Positions 9,784 to 19,560 are shown, numbered from the stretch's first letter. The stretch is 64,000 nucleotides of DNA from Saccharibacillus nicotianae (GCF_042681745.1 NZ_JBHUGF010000010.1:558001-622000); one strand, 5' to 3'. Program-made: numbers and translations. The notes: a model not told the origin generated them from the sequence alone.

Positions 9784-10644
9784 ATGGCACATACGATAAT
9801 CGTGACTGATAGTACAGCAGATATTCCAGCTACTCTAGCAGAACAGTATGGTATACGGATTATCCCATTAAGTTTGTTTTTTGGTGAAGAGACATTTGAA
9901 GATGGTGTAGATATTCAGGCGGACGAATTTTATCGCCGCCTGGTGTCTGTATCTGTATTGCCGACCACATCGCAACCTGCTCCTGCCAAATTTGCAGAAG
10001 CGTACGAATCGATTCATGAGCAATATCCTGATGCTTCTATCGTATCGATTCATTTATCATCAGGACTTAGCGGTACGTATCAATCAGCATTAATCGGTAA
10101 ATCGATGATCGATCAAGATGATCATATTACGATACTTGATTCCAAGTCGGCTTCGTACGGTTTTGGAATGGCTGTAGTACATGCGGCTAGACTGGCTGAG
10201 CAAGGGAAAACGGTCAATGAGATTATAGATGGTGTAGAACATATTTTGAAAAGCCGTTCCTTGTACTTTATCGTCGATGATCTGGAAAATCTGCGTAAAG
10301 GTGGACGGATTGGTAGAGCATCAGCAGTTCTTGGAACACTGCTCAATGTGAAACCAATCTTATCGATCGATGAACAAGGACAAATCTATGCAGTGGAAAA
10401 AGTAAGAGGTCAGAAAAAAGCAATGGCGCGTATTGTTGAAATGATGCGTCAAGAATTAAAAGTAGATAAAATCAATCTAGCTTTGGGACATACAGCTGAT
10501 CCACAGTCTACCGAGCCACTGTTAGCGTTGTTCAAAGAACACTACGAGATTGGTGAGCTGGTGCTCCCAGACATCGGCTCTGTAGTGGGAAGCCATACAG
10601 GAGCGCGTACACTTGGAATCTTCGCGTGGCCGGATCAGCCATAA
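9784..10644 (+). CDS. DegV family fatty-acid-binding protein (FakB-like)
   Basis: Lipid-binding partner for FakA: DegV/FakB proteins hold one fatty acid while its head group is phosphorylated. 286 aa; typical N-terminus VTDSTADIP, SSGLSGTYQSA, and C-terminal HTG region (GSVVGSHTG) seen in FakB proteins. Strong ribosome binding site GGAGGGAG before ATG 9784. Sits between fakA and recG, probably one transcription unit (recG starts 13 nt after its stop). Acyl specificity cannot be read from the sequence. Confidence 0.9.
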   Translation: MAHTIIVTDSTADIPATLAEQYGIRIIPLSLFFGEETFEDGVDIQADEFYRRLVSVSVLPTTSQPAPAKFAEAYESIHEQYPDASIVSIHLSSGLSGTYQSALIGKSMIDQDDHITILDSKSASYGFGMAVVHAARLAEQGKTVNEIIDGVEHILKSRSLYFIVDDLENLRKGGRIGRASAVLGTLLNVKPILSIDEQGQIYAVEKVRGQKKAMARIVEMMRQELKVDKINLALGHTADPQSTEPLLALFKEHYEIGELVLPDIGSVVGSHTGARTLGIFAWPDQP

Positions 10645-10657
10645 ACGAGGGATGAAC

Positions 10658-12709
10658 ATGAATATCAGTCTAGAACAGATTACAGTTCGGCAAGTGAACG
10701 GCGTGAGTGCTCTCAAAGAAGGAGAGCTTCACGCCTTTGGCGTCTATACGATACTTGATTTACTGGAGTATTTTCCTTTTCGCTATGAAGATTATCGTCT
10801 TCGATCATTATTAGAAGTGAAAGACGGAGAAAAAATAACGGTGCAAGCCAAAATTGTAGGTCTACCTGTACTACAACGATATGGCAAAAAATCAAGACTG
10901 ACCTGTAAAATGATGGTCGACGATTGGATGGTTACCGCGACATGGTTTAACCGTCATTATCTGAAAGAACAATTAACCTCTGGTCGTGAAATTATACTAA
11001 CCGGCAAATGGGATCAACGTCGCTCGCAAATGACTGTCCTTGATTCTGAATTTCCTGATAAAGGTACACAGCGTAGTGGGAGTCTTCAACCGGTCTATTC
11101 GGTAGGAGGTAATATTACACAGGGCTGGATGCGCAAAACGATCGGCAAAGCACTTGATCAATATGGTGAAATGATTCCTGAAATTTTGCCACAAGAGATC
11201 ATGCAACGTTATAAGCTTGTATCACGCAAGCAAGCGATTCGTCATTTGCATCAACCGGGTGATACTGATGAAGGCAAGCAAGCACGTCGCCGGATGGTTT
11301 ATGAAGAATTATTTCTGTTCCAATTAAAATTACAAGCGTATCGCAATATTAATCGGAAGCGAAATAGCGGGATTGTGCATACTACAGATAATGCAACGAT
11401 TCGTGAATTTGTGCGTAGTTTGCCTTTTGAATTGACCGATGCACAGAAACAAGTTGAATTAGAAATTTTGAAAGATATGCGCGCACCGTATAGCATGAAT
11501 CGTCTACTCCAAGGAGATGTAGGTTCAGGCAAAACAGTAGTCGCAGCGATCGCTTTATTTGCCACTGTGCGTTCAGGACATCAAGGTGCATTGATGGTAC
11601 CAACCGAGATTCTAGCAGAACAGCATATGCGCTCGCTACAGCGGATGTTTGAGCCTTTTGGCATAACGGTAGGGATGTTAACCAGTAGTGTCACTGGGCG
11701 CAAGCGGAAGGATCTGCTGGCTTCCCTGCAAATGGGGATGATCGATATTTTGGTCGGTACACACGCTTTGATTCAAGACGAAGTGTATTTTCGCAGTCTA
11801 GGAGTTGTTGTTACTGATGAGCAGCATCGCTTTGGCGTAAATCAGCGAAGTATTTTGAGACGCAAAGGTTTTGATCCTGATGTGCTAACGATGACCGCTA
11901 CACCGATTCCGCGCACACTGGCTATTACTGCTTTTGGAGATATGGATGTATCAACGATTGCAGAACGTCCTAAAGGACGTAAGCCGATCAATACGTACTG
12001 GGTAAAACATAATATGATGGATCGTGTAATGGGCTTTATCGCACGTGAAATTGATCAAGGACGACAAGCCTATCTAATCTGTCCACTGATTGAAGAATCA
12101 GACAAATTGGATGTGCAAAATGCGATTGATCTGTATGTGCAGATGGATCAAGCTTTTCCAAATTACAAAGTAGGGTTGTTACATGGACGTATGCATGCGA
12201 CAGAAAAAGAAGAAGCCATGCGTCACTTCTACAGTAATGATATTCAATTGTTAGTCTCTACAACGGTTGTAGAAGTTGGGGTCGATGTTCCCAATGCAAC
12301 ACTGATGATTATTATGGATGCTGATCGATTTGGATTATCACAACTTCATCAGCTACGCGGACGTGTCGGTCGGGGAGAACATGCTTCATTCTGTATATTG
12401 ATAGCTGATCCGAAGTCTGAAACAGGTCAAGAGCGGATGCGCGCTATGACCGAGACAGAAGATGGATTTGAAGTGTCCCGGCGTGATCTAGAAATTCGTG
12501 GGCCTGGTGAGTTTTTCGGTACCAAGCAAAGTGGATTACCGGAGTTCAAAGTGGCTGATATGATGAGTGATTATGAAGTGTTAGAGATTGCTCGTGTCGA
12601 TGCTGTGAAATTAGTGAGTAACGAATTTTTCTGGACTTCACCAGAGTATGCTGCTTTGCGAGAGTATCTTGAAAAACAGCAAGTTTTTCAAGGCGAGTTA
12701 ATGGATTAA
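10658..12709 (+). CDS. recG: ATP-dependent DNA helicase RecG
   Basis: Branch-migrating helicase that reverses stalled forks and processes recombination intermediates. 683 aa: N-terminal wedge/OB domain (residues 1-170), then DEAD/SF2 motor domains with Walker A GDVGSGKTV, a DEQHRFG box, TATPIPRT, and motif VI QLRGRVGRG, followed by the RecG C-terminal region. Start ATG 10658 chosen because GAGGG at 10647-10651 is 6 nt upstream; ATG 10652 directly abuts it. Confidence 0.96.
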   Translation: MNISLEQITVRQVNGVSALKEGELHAFGVYTILDLLEYFPFRYEDYRLRSLLEVKDGEKITVQAKIVGLPVLQRYGKKSRLTCKMMVDDWMVTATWFNRHYLKEQLTSGREIILTGKWDQRRSQMTVLDSEFPDKGTQRSGSLQPVYSVGGNITQGWMRKTIGKALDQYGEMIPEILPQEIMQRYKLVSRKQAIRHLHQPGDTDEGKQARRRMVYEELFLFQLKLQAYRNINRKRNSGIVHTTDNATIREFVRSLPFELTDAQKQVELEILKDMRAPYSMNRLLQGDVGSGKTVVAAIALFATVRSGHQGALMVPTEILAEQHMRSLQRMFEPFGITVGMLTSSVTGRKRKDLLASLQMGMIDILVGTHALIQDEVYFRSLGVVVTDEQHRFGVNQRSILRRKGFDPDVLTMTATPIPRTLAITAFGDMDVSTIAERPKGRKPINTYWVKHNMMDRVMGFIAREIDQGRQAYLICPLIEESDKLDVQNAIDLYVQMDQAFPNYKVGLLHGRMHATEKEEAMRHFYSNDIQLLVSTTVVEVGVDVPNATLMIIMDADRFGLSQLHQLRGRVGRGEHASFCILIADPKSETGQERMRAMTETEDGFEVSRRDLEIRGPGEFFGTKQSGLPEFKVADMMSDYEVLEIARVDAVKLVSNEFFWTSPEYAALREYLEKQQVFQGELMD

Positions 12710-12736
12710 ATCGAGATGATAGAAAAAAACGCAAGC

Positions 12737-12770
12737 AAAAGGAGAGTACGATGATCGTGCTCTCCTTTTT
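12737..12770 (+). terminator. Intrinsic terminator of the fakA-degV-recG unit
   Basis: AAAGGAGAG...CTCTCCTTT stem with inner ACGA/TCGT pairing and a five-T tail ending at 12770. Confidence 0.85.
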
Positions 12771-12924
12771 GGTATACGTTATAACATACATATGAAAAAA
12801 CAGATAAACAAGCGCTTTTTCAGCATATTCCTTTTTTACACATCTATATCTAATTATAGATTGACTTACGATAGTCTAGCGCTTTAATATAGATTCAATA
12901 TACATTTTCCTTATTAACCTATTC

Positions 12925-13458
12925 TTACATAGCACTGTTAATGATCCTCTGTGCTTGATCTTCAACTTCTGTCATATATTGTTCGTATTGAGCTTGTGTA
13001 ATTTGACCAGCAGCTAATGATTGCTGCCAGATGGTACTTATGTTATTGATCAACATATCAGCAATTTTCGTTTTTTCCATACCTTGATGTTCAGCGATTT
13101 GAGCAATCGTATCTCCATCTTGCAAGTGTTGCTTCAATTCGTGATTCGTCATTCCAAGCAGACTGGCTATTTCATCAAATAAGTCGCCGAGATTCCATAA
13201 TGGATAAGTAGACAGTAGACTATTTGCAGTCAATGAAGTAATTGAGACCGATGGTTTATATTTTTCTGAAATGAGTTGTTGCATATCACGCTTTGGAGTC
13301 TGATTGTTGGATAACGTAGTAGTGATAGTATGTTCGAGTCGACTAGGGATGATTTTGCTTATCGTTGATGCATGAGCTTGTGGACTGATAATGACTGTTC
13401 CACTTATAGCTAGCGTCATCGCGATCGAACTGGTTGCTACGATTTTCTTCATATCCAT
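12925..13458 (-). CDS. Small secreted protein of unknown function
   Basis: Not recognised as a named family. 177 aa with a clear signal peptide (MKK, hydrophobic core to about residue 28, cleavage near AHA-ST). The mature part is helical; a segment LGMTNHELKQHLQDG followed by TIAQIAEHQGM resembles the short helix-turn units ("LGMs..el...l..GkslaeiA...G") found in several exported Bacillales proteins. Ribosome binding site AAAGGTGGAG precedes the start. Transcribed alone, opposite to recG and the ABC genes. Confidence 0.65.
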   Translation of the reverse strand: MDMKKIVATSSIAMTLAISGTVIISPQAHASTISKIIPSRLEHTITTTLSNNQTPKRDMQQLISEKYKPSVSITSLTANSLLSTYPLWNLGDLFDEIASLLGMTNHELKQHLQDGDTIAQIAEHQGMEKTKIADMLINNISTIWQQSLAAGQITQAQYEQYMTEVEDQAQRIINSAM

Positions 13459-13637
13459 TCAGGCTCTCCACCTTTCTCAGTTGATGCTTTACGTTGAGGA
13501 TACCTACTTAGCATAATCGATATAGATGAGAATACTCTTAAAAGTAAATTAAAATACGCTAAGAATATTTCACCGAATGTGAAGTATAAAGCTTTCCTTT
13601 TTTTATACTGTTACTTTCGTTAAGTAAAGTTGTAACG

Positions 13638-13685
13638 CATTCAAACGGCATTGCAGTTTGAATGATGCAGTTCAGTGTACTGAAC
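13638..13685 (+). promoter_or_regulatory. Two tandem inverted repeats in the leader of the ABC operon
   Basis: First repeat: CATTCAAAC (13638-13646) and GTTTGAATG (13656-13664), perfect 9-bp arms with a 9-nt loop. Second: GTTCAGT-GT-ACTGAAC (13670-13685), 7-bp arms. They lie 40-90 nt upstream of the lipoprotein gene and could be operators or RNA hairpins. No T-box or known riboswitch consensus was recognised. Confidence 0.55.
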
Positions 13686-13726
13686 ATATAGAGCTTAAGA
13701 CTAGAGATGAGAGGGGTTACACGTCA

Positions 13727-14764
13727 ATGAATTTGAAGCAGAAATGGATTTTACCTCTAAGTATGGTAATGATGATGTTGACAGCAGTAGGGTGTAGCAG
13801 TAATGCAAACGAAGGCGCTTCTTCAGGAGATGCAGGTAGTACAGATAGCAAATCGTACAAAATTGGCATCTCACAGATTGTAGAGCATCCTTCTCTAGAT
13901 GAGACACGTAAAGGATTTCTAGCAGCGCTAAAAGATGCAGGCATTGTAGAAGGTCAGAATTTAACAGTCGATTATAAAAATGCACAAGGTGATTCCACTA
14001 ATAACTTATCGATTGCACAGACTTTATCTCAAAGTGACAACGATTTAGTACTGGCGATTGCTACTCCTTCAGCGCAAGCGGTAGTAAGTCAAGTGAAAGA
14101 TACACCTGTTCTTTTTGCAGCAGTCACTGATCCATTAAGCGCCAAAATCGTAAGTGATCTACAAAAGCCGGGTGGTAACGTATCTGGAGCATCAGACACA
14201 AATCCAGAAGCGATCACAGAACTGGCTGATTTTATCGGTACCGAATTGCCTGATATCAAAACGATTGGTCTTGTTATCAACGAAGGTGAACCTAATGCGG
14301 TTATTATGGCACAGCGTGCAGAAGAAGCTTTTCAAAAACATGGGATTACACTCATCAAAGCAGCAGTAACCAATACTTCTGAAGTTCAACAAGCCGCACA
14401 ATCGTTAGTCGGTCGTGCAGATGCTTTTTATATTACATTGGATAATTCGGTAGTTAGTGCTGTTGATACGATTATTCAATTAGCCAATGCGAACAAAATG
14501 CCTTTCTTCTCTAGTGATCGGGATACTGTAGAAAAAGGTGCTTTTGCTACAGTAGGCTTCAAATATTATGATCATGGTTATCAAGTCGGACAAATGGCTG
14601 TCGATGTATTGAAAAATGGCAAAAATGTAGGTGACTTGCCTGTAGCGATGCAAGAAAAATTAGATTTGATCTTAAATCTCAAAGCCGCAGAAGCGCAAGG
14701 CATCAAAGTGACAGATGAAATGAAAGCCAAAGTGAAAGATCCAGATAATAATTTAATTCAATAA
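13727..14764 (+). CDS. ABC transporter substrate-binding lipoprotein (PF04392 / TrpX type)
   Basis: Extracytoplasmic solute receptor, 345 aa from ATG 13727 (GAGAGGGG about 10 nt upstream). Signal peptide with lipobox LTAVGC, then a Ser/Gly-rich linker, then the two-lobed periplasmic-binding fold of the ABC_sub_bind family (KIGISQIVEHPSLDETRKG). Members next to LivH-like permeases are often called TrpX and proposed to take up tryptophan or other aromatic compounds; substrate here is unknown. Downstream permease and ATPase complete the transporter, but a terminator-like hairpin (14868-14906) separates this gene from them. Confidence 0.85.
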   Translation: MNLKQKWILPLSMVMMMLTAVGCSSNANEGASSGDAGSTDSKSYKIGISQIVEHPSLDETRKGFLAALKDAGIVEGQNLTVDYKNAQGDSTNNLSIAQTLSQSDNDLVLAIATPSAQAVVSQVKDTPVLFAAVTDPLSAKIVSDLQKPGGNVSGASDTNPEAITELADFIGTELPDIKTIGLVINEGEPNAVIMAQRAEEAFQKHGITLIKAAVTNTSEVQQAAQSLVGRADAFYITLDNSVVSAVDTIIQLANANKMPFFSSDRDTVEKGAFATVGFKYYDHGYQVGQMAVDVLKNGKNVGDLPVAMQEKLDLILNLKAAEAQGIKVTDEMKAKVKDPDNNLIQ

Positions 14765-14867
14765 TGAAATAAAAACGTAATGATAGACGCGAACACAATA
14801 AAATAAGGTTACAAAATCACATTGTATGACCCTATTGCACATGTCGTTAAAAAGAAATAAGATCATG

Positions 14868-14906
14868 CAAAATGGGATGAGCTTCTTTGGAGTTCATCCT
14901 ATTTTG
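14868..14906 (+). terminator. Intergenic hairpin between binding protein and permease
   Basis: CAAAATGGGATGA (14868-14880) pairs with TCATCCTATTTTG (14894-14906) around a 13-nt loop; T-rich end. Probably a partial terminator giving more binding protein than membrane components. Confidence 0.65.
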
Positions 14907-14988
14907 GTACATGGGGTTGGATAAGGTAAGCATGACCAACAGCGATTAGCAATAGACAGCATGAAGAAGAAAGGGGCGAGCTTATTTT

Positions 14989-15924
14989 ATGGATTTATTT
15001 TTGAAAATAGGCGAAGGATCATTACAACTAGGATTGTTATATGCGTTGCTTGCATTAGGTGTATATATTACATTTCGCATTTTGGATTTTCCTGATTTGA
15101 CGGTAGATGGAAGTTTTACAACAGGAAGTGCTATCACAGCCGTTATGATCGTACATGGATATTCACCGTGGCTTGCTTGTTTGGGCGCTTTTGCAGGAGG
15201 ACTTGCCGCAGGAGCATGCACAGGCTTGCTTCATACTAAAGGTAAAATTAATGGATTATTATCCGGTATTTTAATGATGATCGCATTATATTCGATCAAC
15301 TTGCGGATTTTGGGCAGTCCTAACGTATCTATTTTTGGCAATGCAATGGTATTTGATCATATCTCTCCAATTGCATTGATGTTGATTATCGTAATTGTAT
15401 GCAAATTGTTGTTAGATGCTTTTCTGCGTACAGATATGGGATTGGCTTTGCGAGCGACCGGTGATAACAAGCGGATGATTCGTAGTCTGGGCGCTAATAC
15501 GGATACAACAACGATTATTGGTGTGAGTCTTTCCAATGGATTGGTCGCTTTATCTGGTGCTTTTGTTGCTCAGACATCTACATTTGCAGATGCAACTTCA
15601 GGGATCGGAATGATTGTTATCGGACTTGCTTCTGTGATTATAGGTGAAGCGATTTTTGGTGCCAAAACGGTATTTAGAGCTACGTTAGCTGTTATTTTAG
15701 GCTCGATTGTATACCGAATAGTAGTTACAGCCGCGCTACGAATCGAATGGTTTGAAGCTTCTGATCTTAAATTAATAACAGCTGTTATCGTTATTATTGC
15801 ACTGGTTTTCCCGGCTATCCGTAGTAAAGTAAAGCAAAAAGGATTAGCTAAAAAGCGTTCTGCAGAATTATTAAGCAATATTCAGACAGCGCCTTATTCC
15901 AAACCAACCGGAGGTGAACAGTAA
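14989..15924 (+). CDS. ABC transporter permease (BPD_transp_2, TrpY type)
   Basis: Integral membrane subunit, 311 aa, about eight hydrophobic segments. LivH/RbsC-like features: GLLYALLALGVYITFRIL and DLTVDGSF near the N-terminus, and the cytoplasmic coupling segment RATGDNKRMIRSLGAN. Ends with a basic cytoplasmic tail. Its TAA overlaps the ATPase ATG by one base, so the two are co-translated. Confidence 0.88.
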   Translation: MDLFLKIGEGSLQLGLLYALLALGVYITFRILDFPDLTVDGSFTTGSAITAVMIVHGYSPWLACLGAFAGGLAAGACTGLLHTKGKINGLLSGILMMIALYSINLRILGSPNVSIFGNAMVFDHISPIALMLIIVIVCKLLLDAFLRTDMGLALRATGDNKRMIRSLGANTDTTTIIGVSLSNGLVALSGAFVAQTSTFADATSGIGMIVIGLASVIIGEAIFGAKTVFRATLAVILGSIVYRIVVTAALRIEWFEASDLKLITAVIVIIALVFPAIRSKVKQKGLAKKRSAELLSNIQTAPYSKPTGGEQ

Positions 15925-16718
15925 TGCTACATATCGAAAATGTCTCTAAATTGTTCAATCCGGGTACAGTCGATGAAAAAATTGCTCTTATAGGGATTCA
16001 GCTTCATTTGAATCCAGGTGATTTTGTCACTGTGATTGGTAGTAATGGTGCAGGCAAATCGACTCTAATGAATATTATTTCAGGGGTTATCCGACCGGAT
16101 ACAGGTCTGGTGAAGATTGAAGGGCAATCTGTAGGACATCTACCAGAATATCAGCGTAGTCGCTGGATCGGACGTGTATTTCAAGATCCGATGGCAGGGA
16201 CAGCTCCTCATATGTCGATTGAAGAAAATCTAGCTATGGCTTATCGTCGTGGTAAAAATCGTGGTTTTGCTTTTGGCGTAACTTCGGCAAGGCGTCAGCT
16301 TTTCAAGCAAGAATTATCACGTCTAGGGATAGGATTGGAAAATCGGTTACGTGCCAAAGTCGGGATGTTATCTGGCGGAGAACGTCAGGCGCTCAGTCTA
16401 TTAATGGCGACATTTACCCGTCCACAGATTCTGTTACTAGACGAACATACAGCAGCACTTGATCCGGCGCGTGCCGATTTGATTACTTCACTAACCAAAG
16501 AAATTGTACGTGATATGAACTTAACTACACTGATGGTTACACATAATATGGAGCAAGCGATCCGTCTTGGTAATCGTCTGATTATGATGGATAAAGGTAA
16601 AATTATTTTGGATATTGATGAAGAACGCAAAAAGGATCTGACGATCGAACGATTAATGTCTGAATTTGAACAGATTAGCGGAACCAAAATGGCAGATGAT
16701 CGTGTTGTACTTGGTTAA
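15924..16718 (+). CDS. ABC transporter ATP-binding protein (TrpZ type)
   Basis: Nucleotide-binding subunit, 264 aa. Walker A GSNGAGKST, Q-loop FQDPM, signature LSGGERQ, Walker B ILLLDEH, and H-loop THNM are all intact. Overlaps the permease stop by one base (TAATG at 15922-15926). Terminator follows at 16745. Confidence 0.93.
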   Translation: MLHIENVSKLFNPGTVDEKIALIGIQLHLNPGDFVTVIGSNGAGKSTLMNIISGVIRPDTGLVKIEGQSVGHLPEYQRSRWIGRVFQDPMAGTAPHMSIEENLAMAYRRGKNRGFAFGVTSARRQLFKQELSRLGIGLENRLRAKVGMLSGGERQALSLLMATFTRPQILLLDEHTAALDPARADLITSLTKEIVRDMNLTTLMVTHNMEQAIRLGNRLIMMDKGKIILDIDEERKKDLTIERLMSEFEQISGTKMADDRVVLG

Positions 16719-16744
16719 CTATCTGTGCTAACTATATTTCAATC

Positions 16745-16790
16745 TAAACCCAATCATTCTGTCATAAGCAGAGTCATTGGGTTTATTTTG
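16745..16790 (+). terminator. Intrinsic terminator of the ABC operon
   Basis: AAACCCAAT pairs with ATTGGGTTT, with inner CTG/CAG pairing, followed by a T-rich run (TTTATTTTG). Confidence 0.8.
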
Positions 16791-16896
16791 AAAGGTGTCA
16801 CAATCCACAGTCACAAAATAGTGTACACTAGAAAAGATGTAGAAAAAGAACATCATATCTAGCTTATACTTTGTAACATTGATATTGGAGGAACAG

Positions 16897-18570
16897 ATGC
16901 TTACCAATAACGTGAATGTGATTATTCTATTACAATTATTTGAACGAGCAGCTTTGCTGTTGATTTGTTTATACTTTTTGACACGCTTATCTCATTTTAG
17001 ACAGATTTTTCAGAAAGATATTTTATTTAAAAAAGATTTGCTGATTATTTCGATTATTTTTAGCGGATTTGCTGTATTTGGAACATACACCGGTATCAAT
17101 GTAGAAGGATCGCTCGTTAATGTACGCATTATCGCTGTTATGGCAGGTGGTATTCTGTTTGGTTGGCCTGTGGGGATTGTGACCGGCGTAGTCTCAGGGC
17201 TTCATCGTTACTTAATTGATATTGATGGAGTGACTTCGCTACCCTGTCTGATTACGAGTATTATTGCCGGAATTGTCTCGGGTTATATTCATAAACAAAT
17301 TAAACGGAATCGACGCTGGATCGTCGGCATTATCGCAGGGATGTTTTGCGAAGCGTTAACAATGTTTTTGATTCTGGTCATGGCGGAACCTGCTCAATTG
17401 GGTAGAGAAATTGTATCGATTATTGCGTTACCGATGATTCTTGGTCAGGTGAGTGTAGGCTTAATCGTTTTATTTGTTCAAGGAGTCGAAGGGGAAAAAG
17501 AAAATATAGCGGCAAGGCAAGCGAAGTTAGCACTGGATATCGCGAACAAAACACTTCCTTATTTTAGATCGATTAACAGTGAATCGTTACGCAAAATATG
17601 CGGTATTATCAAAGAAGATATTCAAGCAGATGCTGTAGCGATCACCGATACAAAGTTAATTTTAGCTTATGTAGGACTTGGTGAAGATCATTATAATATC
17701 GGACATGAAATTATAACCGATGCAACCAAACAGACGATTCGTAGTGGCGAAATTATGATTAGTAATAACGATGCAGAAGGCAAAGTGCCTAATATCCAAT
17801 CGCTAATTATTATTCCTTTGACCGAAAAAGGAGTTGTCACAGGCGCACTCAAAATATACTATCGTAAAGCTCATAAAATTACGTATTCTCTACAAACATT
17901 AGCTGTCGGTCTATCGCAAATTATTTCAACACTGATGGAAGTATCCCGGATTGAACAAATGAAAGAAATGGCAAACAAAGCTGAGATTAAAGCGTTACAG
18001 ACCAGTATTAACCCTCATTTTCTATTTAATGCGCTAAATGCAATTGCTTCATCGATTCGGATTGATCCAAATTATGCACGCGAGATGATTATTAATCTTT
18101 CCGGTTATCTTCGTCATAGTCTGGAATGGAGTGACCAATTGATCGATATTAACAAAGAACTGGGTCAGGTTGTAAATTATGTAGAGATCGAAAAAGCACG
18201 ATTTGGTAATAAATTGACTGTCATCTATGATGTGGATGAAGAAGTAGAAGTGAAAATTCCTAGTCTTATTATTCAGCCATTAGTCGAAAATGCGATTGTT
18301 CATGGTATTTTGAAAGGAAAAGGTTCCGGTACAGTGACACTGTCTGTGAAAGATCATGGCGATCAAGTGCTGATTAGTGTGGAAGATACAGGAGCAGGTA
18401 TCGATCAAGAAATTATTGCAAATGTCTACAATGGTAAAATGCCTGAAAATCGAATCGGGCTGTCTAATGTGCATCAACGGGTGAAATTAATCTACGGCGA
18501 AGGACTAGAGATTCAGCGTCTGGAACGAGGCACACGTATTCAGTTTAAAGTGAAAAAGGAGATATCATGA
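16897..18570 (+). CDS. LytS/YpdA-type membrane sensor histidine kinase
   Basis: Sensor of a LytS/LytTR two-component pair, 557 aa from ATG 16897 (TTGGAGG upstream). N-terminal 5TMR_LYT domain of several membrane segments (about 10-195) with the family's INVEGSLVNVR and GPVVG-like loop motifs; a GAF-like domain (about 215-340); His_kinase domain with INPHFLFNALN near residue 370; HATPase_c with VENAIVHG, DTGAGID and GLSNVHQR. The 5TMR-GAF-HisKA order is that of E. coli YpdA, which responds to pyruvate. Overlaps the regulator gene by 4 bases. Pyruvate sensing is inferred from the domain order and the downstream transporter. Confidence 0.9.
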   Translation: MLTNNVNVIILLQLFERAALLLICLYFLTRLSHFRQIFQKDILFKKDLLIISIIFSGFAVFGTYTGINVEGSLVNVRIIAVMAGGILFGWPVGIVTGVVSGLHRYLIDIDGVTSLPCLITSIIAGIVSGYIHKQIKRNRRWIVGIIAGMFCEALTMFLILVMAEPAQLGREIVSIIALPMILGQVSVGLIVLFVQGVEGEKENIAARQAKLALDIANKTLPYFRSINSESLRKICGIIKEDIQADAVAITDTKLILAYVGLGEDHYNIGHEIITDATKQTIRSGEIMISNNDAEGKVPNIQSLIIIPLTEKGVVTGALKIYYRKAHKITYSLQTLAVGLSQIISTLMEVSRIEQMKEMANKAEIKALQTSINPHFLFNALNAIASSIRIDPNYAREMIINLSGYLRHSLEWSDQLIDINKELGQVVNYVEIEKARFGNKLTVIYDVDEEVEVKIPSLIIQPLVENAIVHGILKGKGSGTVTLSVKDHGDQVLISVEDTGAGIDQEIIANVYNGKMPENRIGLSNVHQRVKLIYGEGLEIQRLERGTRIQFKVKKEIS

Positions 18571-19412
18571 AAGCAATCGTAGTGGAAGATGAATTTCTGG
18601 CAAGACAAGAATTAGAATATTATATTCGCACCCATAGCCAGATCGAGATTGTAGGCAGTTTTGACGATGGAATGGATGTATTAAAATATGTACAGGATCA
18701 TGAAGTCGACGCTATTTTTCTTGATATCAATATTCCTTCGTTAGACGGTGTGTTTTTGGCACATACGATTAGTAAATTTTCACGTAAGCCTTATATTATT
18801 TTTATTACAGCGTACAAAGAACATGCCGCAGAAGCTTTTGAAATTGAAGCGTTTGATTATATTTTGAAGCCGTATAGTGAATCCCGGATGACATCGATGC
18901 TACGTAAATTAGAAAATACGTATGAACGTGATCATGGTTCACAGCCGCTATCTTCACAACCTGTAGACAAAGAACTCGCCGAGTATTCTTCTGATGATCA
19001 TGACTCTTCTAGAGAACTAGCATTGTTAGGACAACCCACAACAGCCAGTACGACTCATGTTCCGCATCATTCTCATGTACTTCAAGGCAAAATCAGCTTA
19101 TGGAAAAATGATAAAATTCAGGTGATTCCTGTAGATGATGTCTATTATGCGTCTGCCAGTGAGAAAGTAACCAATGTATTTACCAAGCGAGCTGAATATA
19201 CAGTGACTTCAAGCATTTCAGAATTTCAAAATACATTACCGGACGAATATTTTTTCCGTTGTCATCGTTCTTATATCGTAAATATTACCAAAATCCGCGA
19301 AATTGTGCCCTGGTTTAATAACACTTATTTACTGCGTTTACATGATCTGGATTACGAAGTTCCAGTGAGCCGAAGTAAGGTCAAAGAGTTCAGGCAGATC
19401 ATGAGTATCTAA
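18567..19412 (+). CDS. LytTR-family response regulator (YpdB-like)
   Basis: DNA-binding partner of the preceding kinase, 281 aa. Receiver domain residues 1-120 with acidic E8/D9, phospho-acceptor D53 (FLDINIP), conserved T/S and K105 (ILKPY). A long, variable, Ser/His-rich linker of about 55 residues is unusual. C-terminal LytTR domain (about 178-281) with YYASASEKVTNVFT and FFRCHRSYIVN. The 4-base ATGA overlap at 18567 indicates co-translation. Its likely target is the next gene: repeats typical for LytTR proteins begin directly after its stop codon. Confidence 0.9.
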   Translation: MKAIVVEDEFLARQELEYYIRTHSQIEIVGSFDDGMDVLKYVQDHEVDAIFLDINIPSLDGVFLAHTISKFSRKPYIIFITAYKEHAAEAFEIEAFDYILKPYSESRMTSMLRKLENTYERDHGSQPLSSQPVDKELAEYSSDDHDSSRELALLGQPTTASTTHVPHHSHVLQGKISLWKNDKIQVIPVDDVYYASASEKVTNVFTKRAEYTVTSSISEFQNTLPDEYFFRCHRSYIVNITKIREIVPWFNNTYLLRLHDLDYEVPVSRSKVKEFRQIMSI

Positions 19413-19413
19413 A

Positions 19414-19444
19414 GGCATTTCATTCCGTATATACTGCAATTCAT
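19414..19444 (+). promoter_or_regulatory. Predicted LytTR (YpdB-type) binding site
   Basis: Direct repeat GGCATTTCAT (19414-19423), 11-bp spacer, TGCAATTCAT (19435-19444). From memory, E. coli YpdB binds GGCATTTCAT repeats with an 11-bp spacer at yhjX; the left copy is identical and the spacing exact. It lies about 34 bp upstream of the -10 box of an OFA-family transporter. Confidence 0.75.
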
Positions 19445-19477
19445 TCCTTTTTTGGAATGTGACATTAAAGGTAGGGT

Positions 19478-19483
19478 TATAAT
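19478..19483 (+). promoter_or_regulatory. -10 element of the MFS transporter promoter
   Basis: TATAAT at 19478-19483 with no good -35 hexamer at normal spacing, which is what an activator-dependent promoter would show. The LytTR repeats end 33 bp upstream. Confidence 0.65.
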
Positions 19484-19560
19484 TTGGTCATAGGAAACAG
19501 AGAATTCTCCGAACCATATAACACTACAATTTGCGGTCCTTACGGAAAGGAACATCGATC

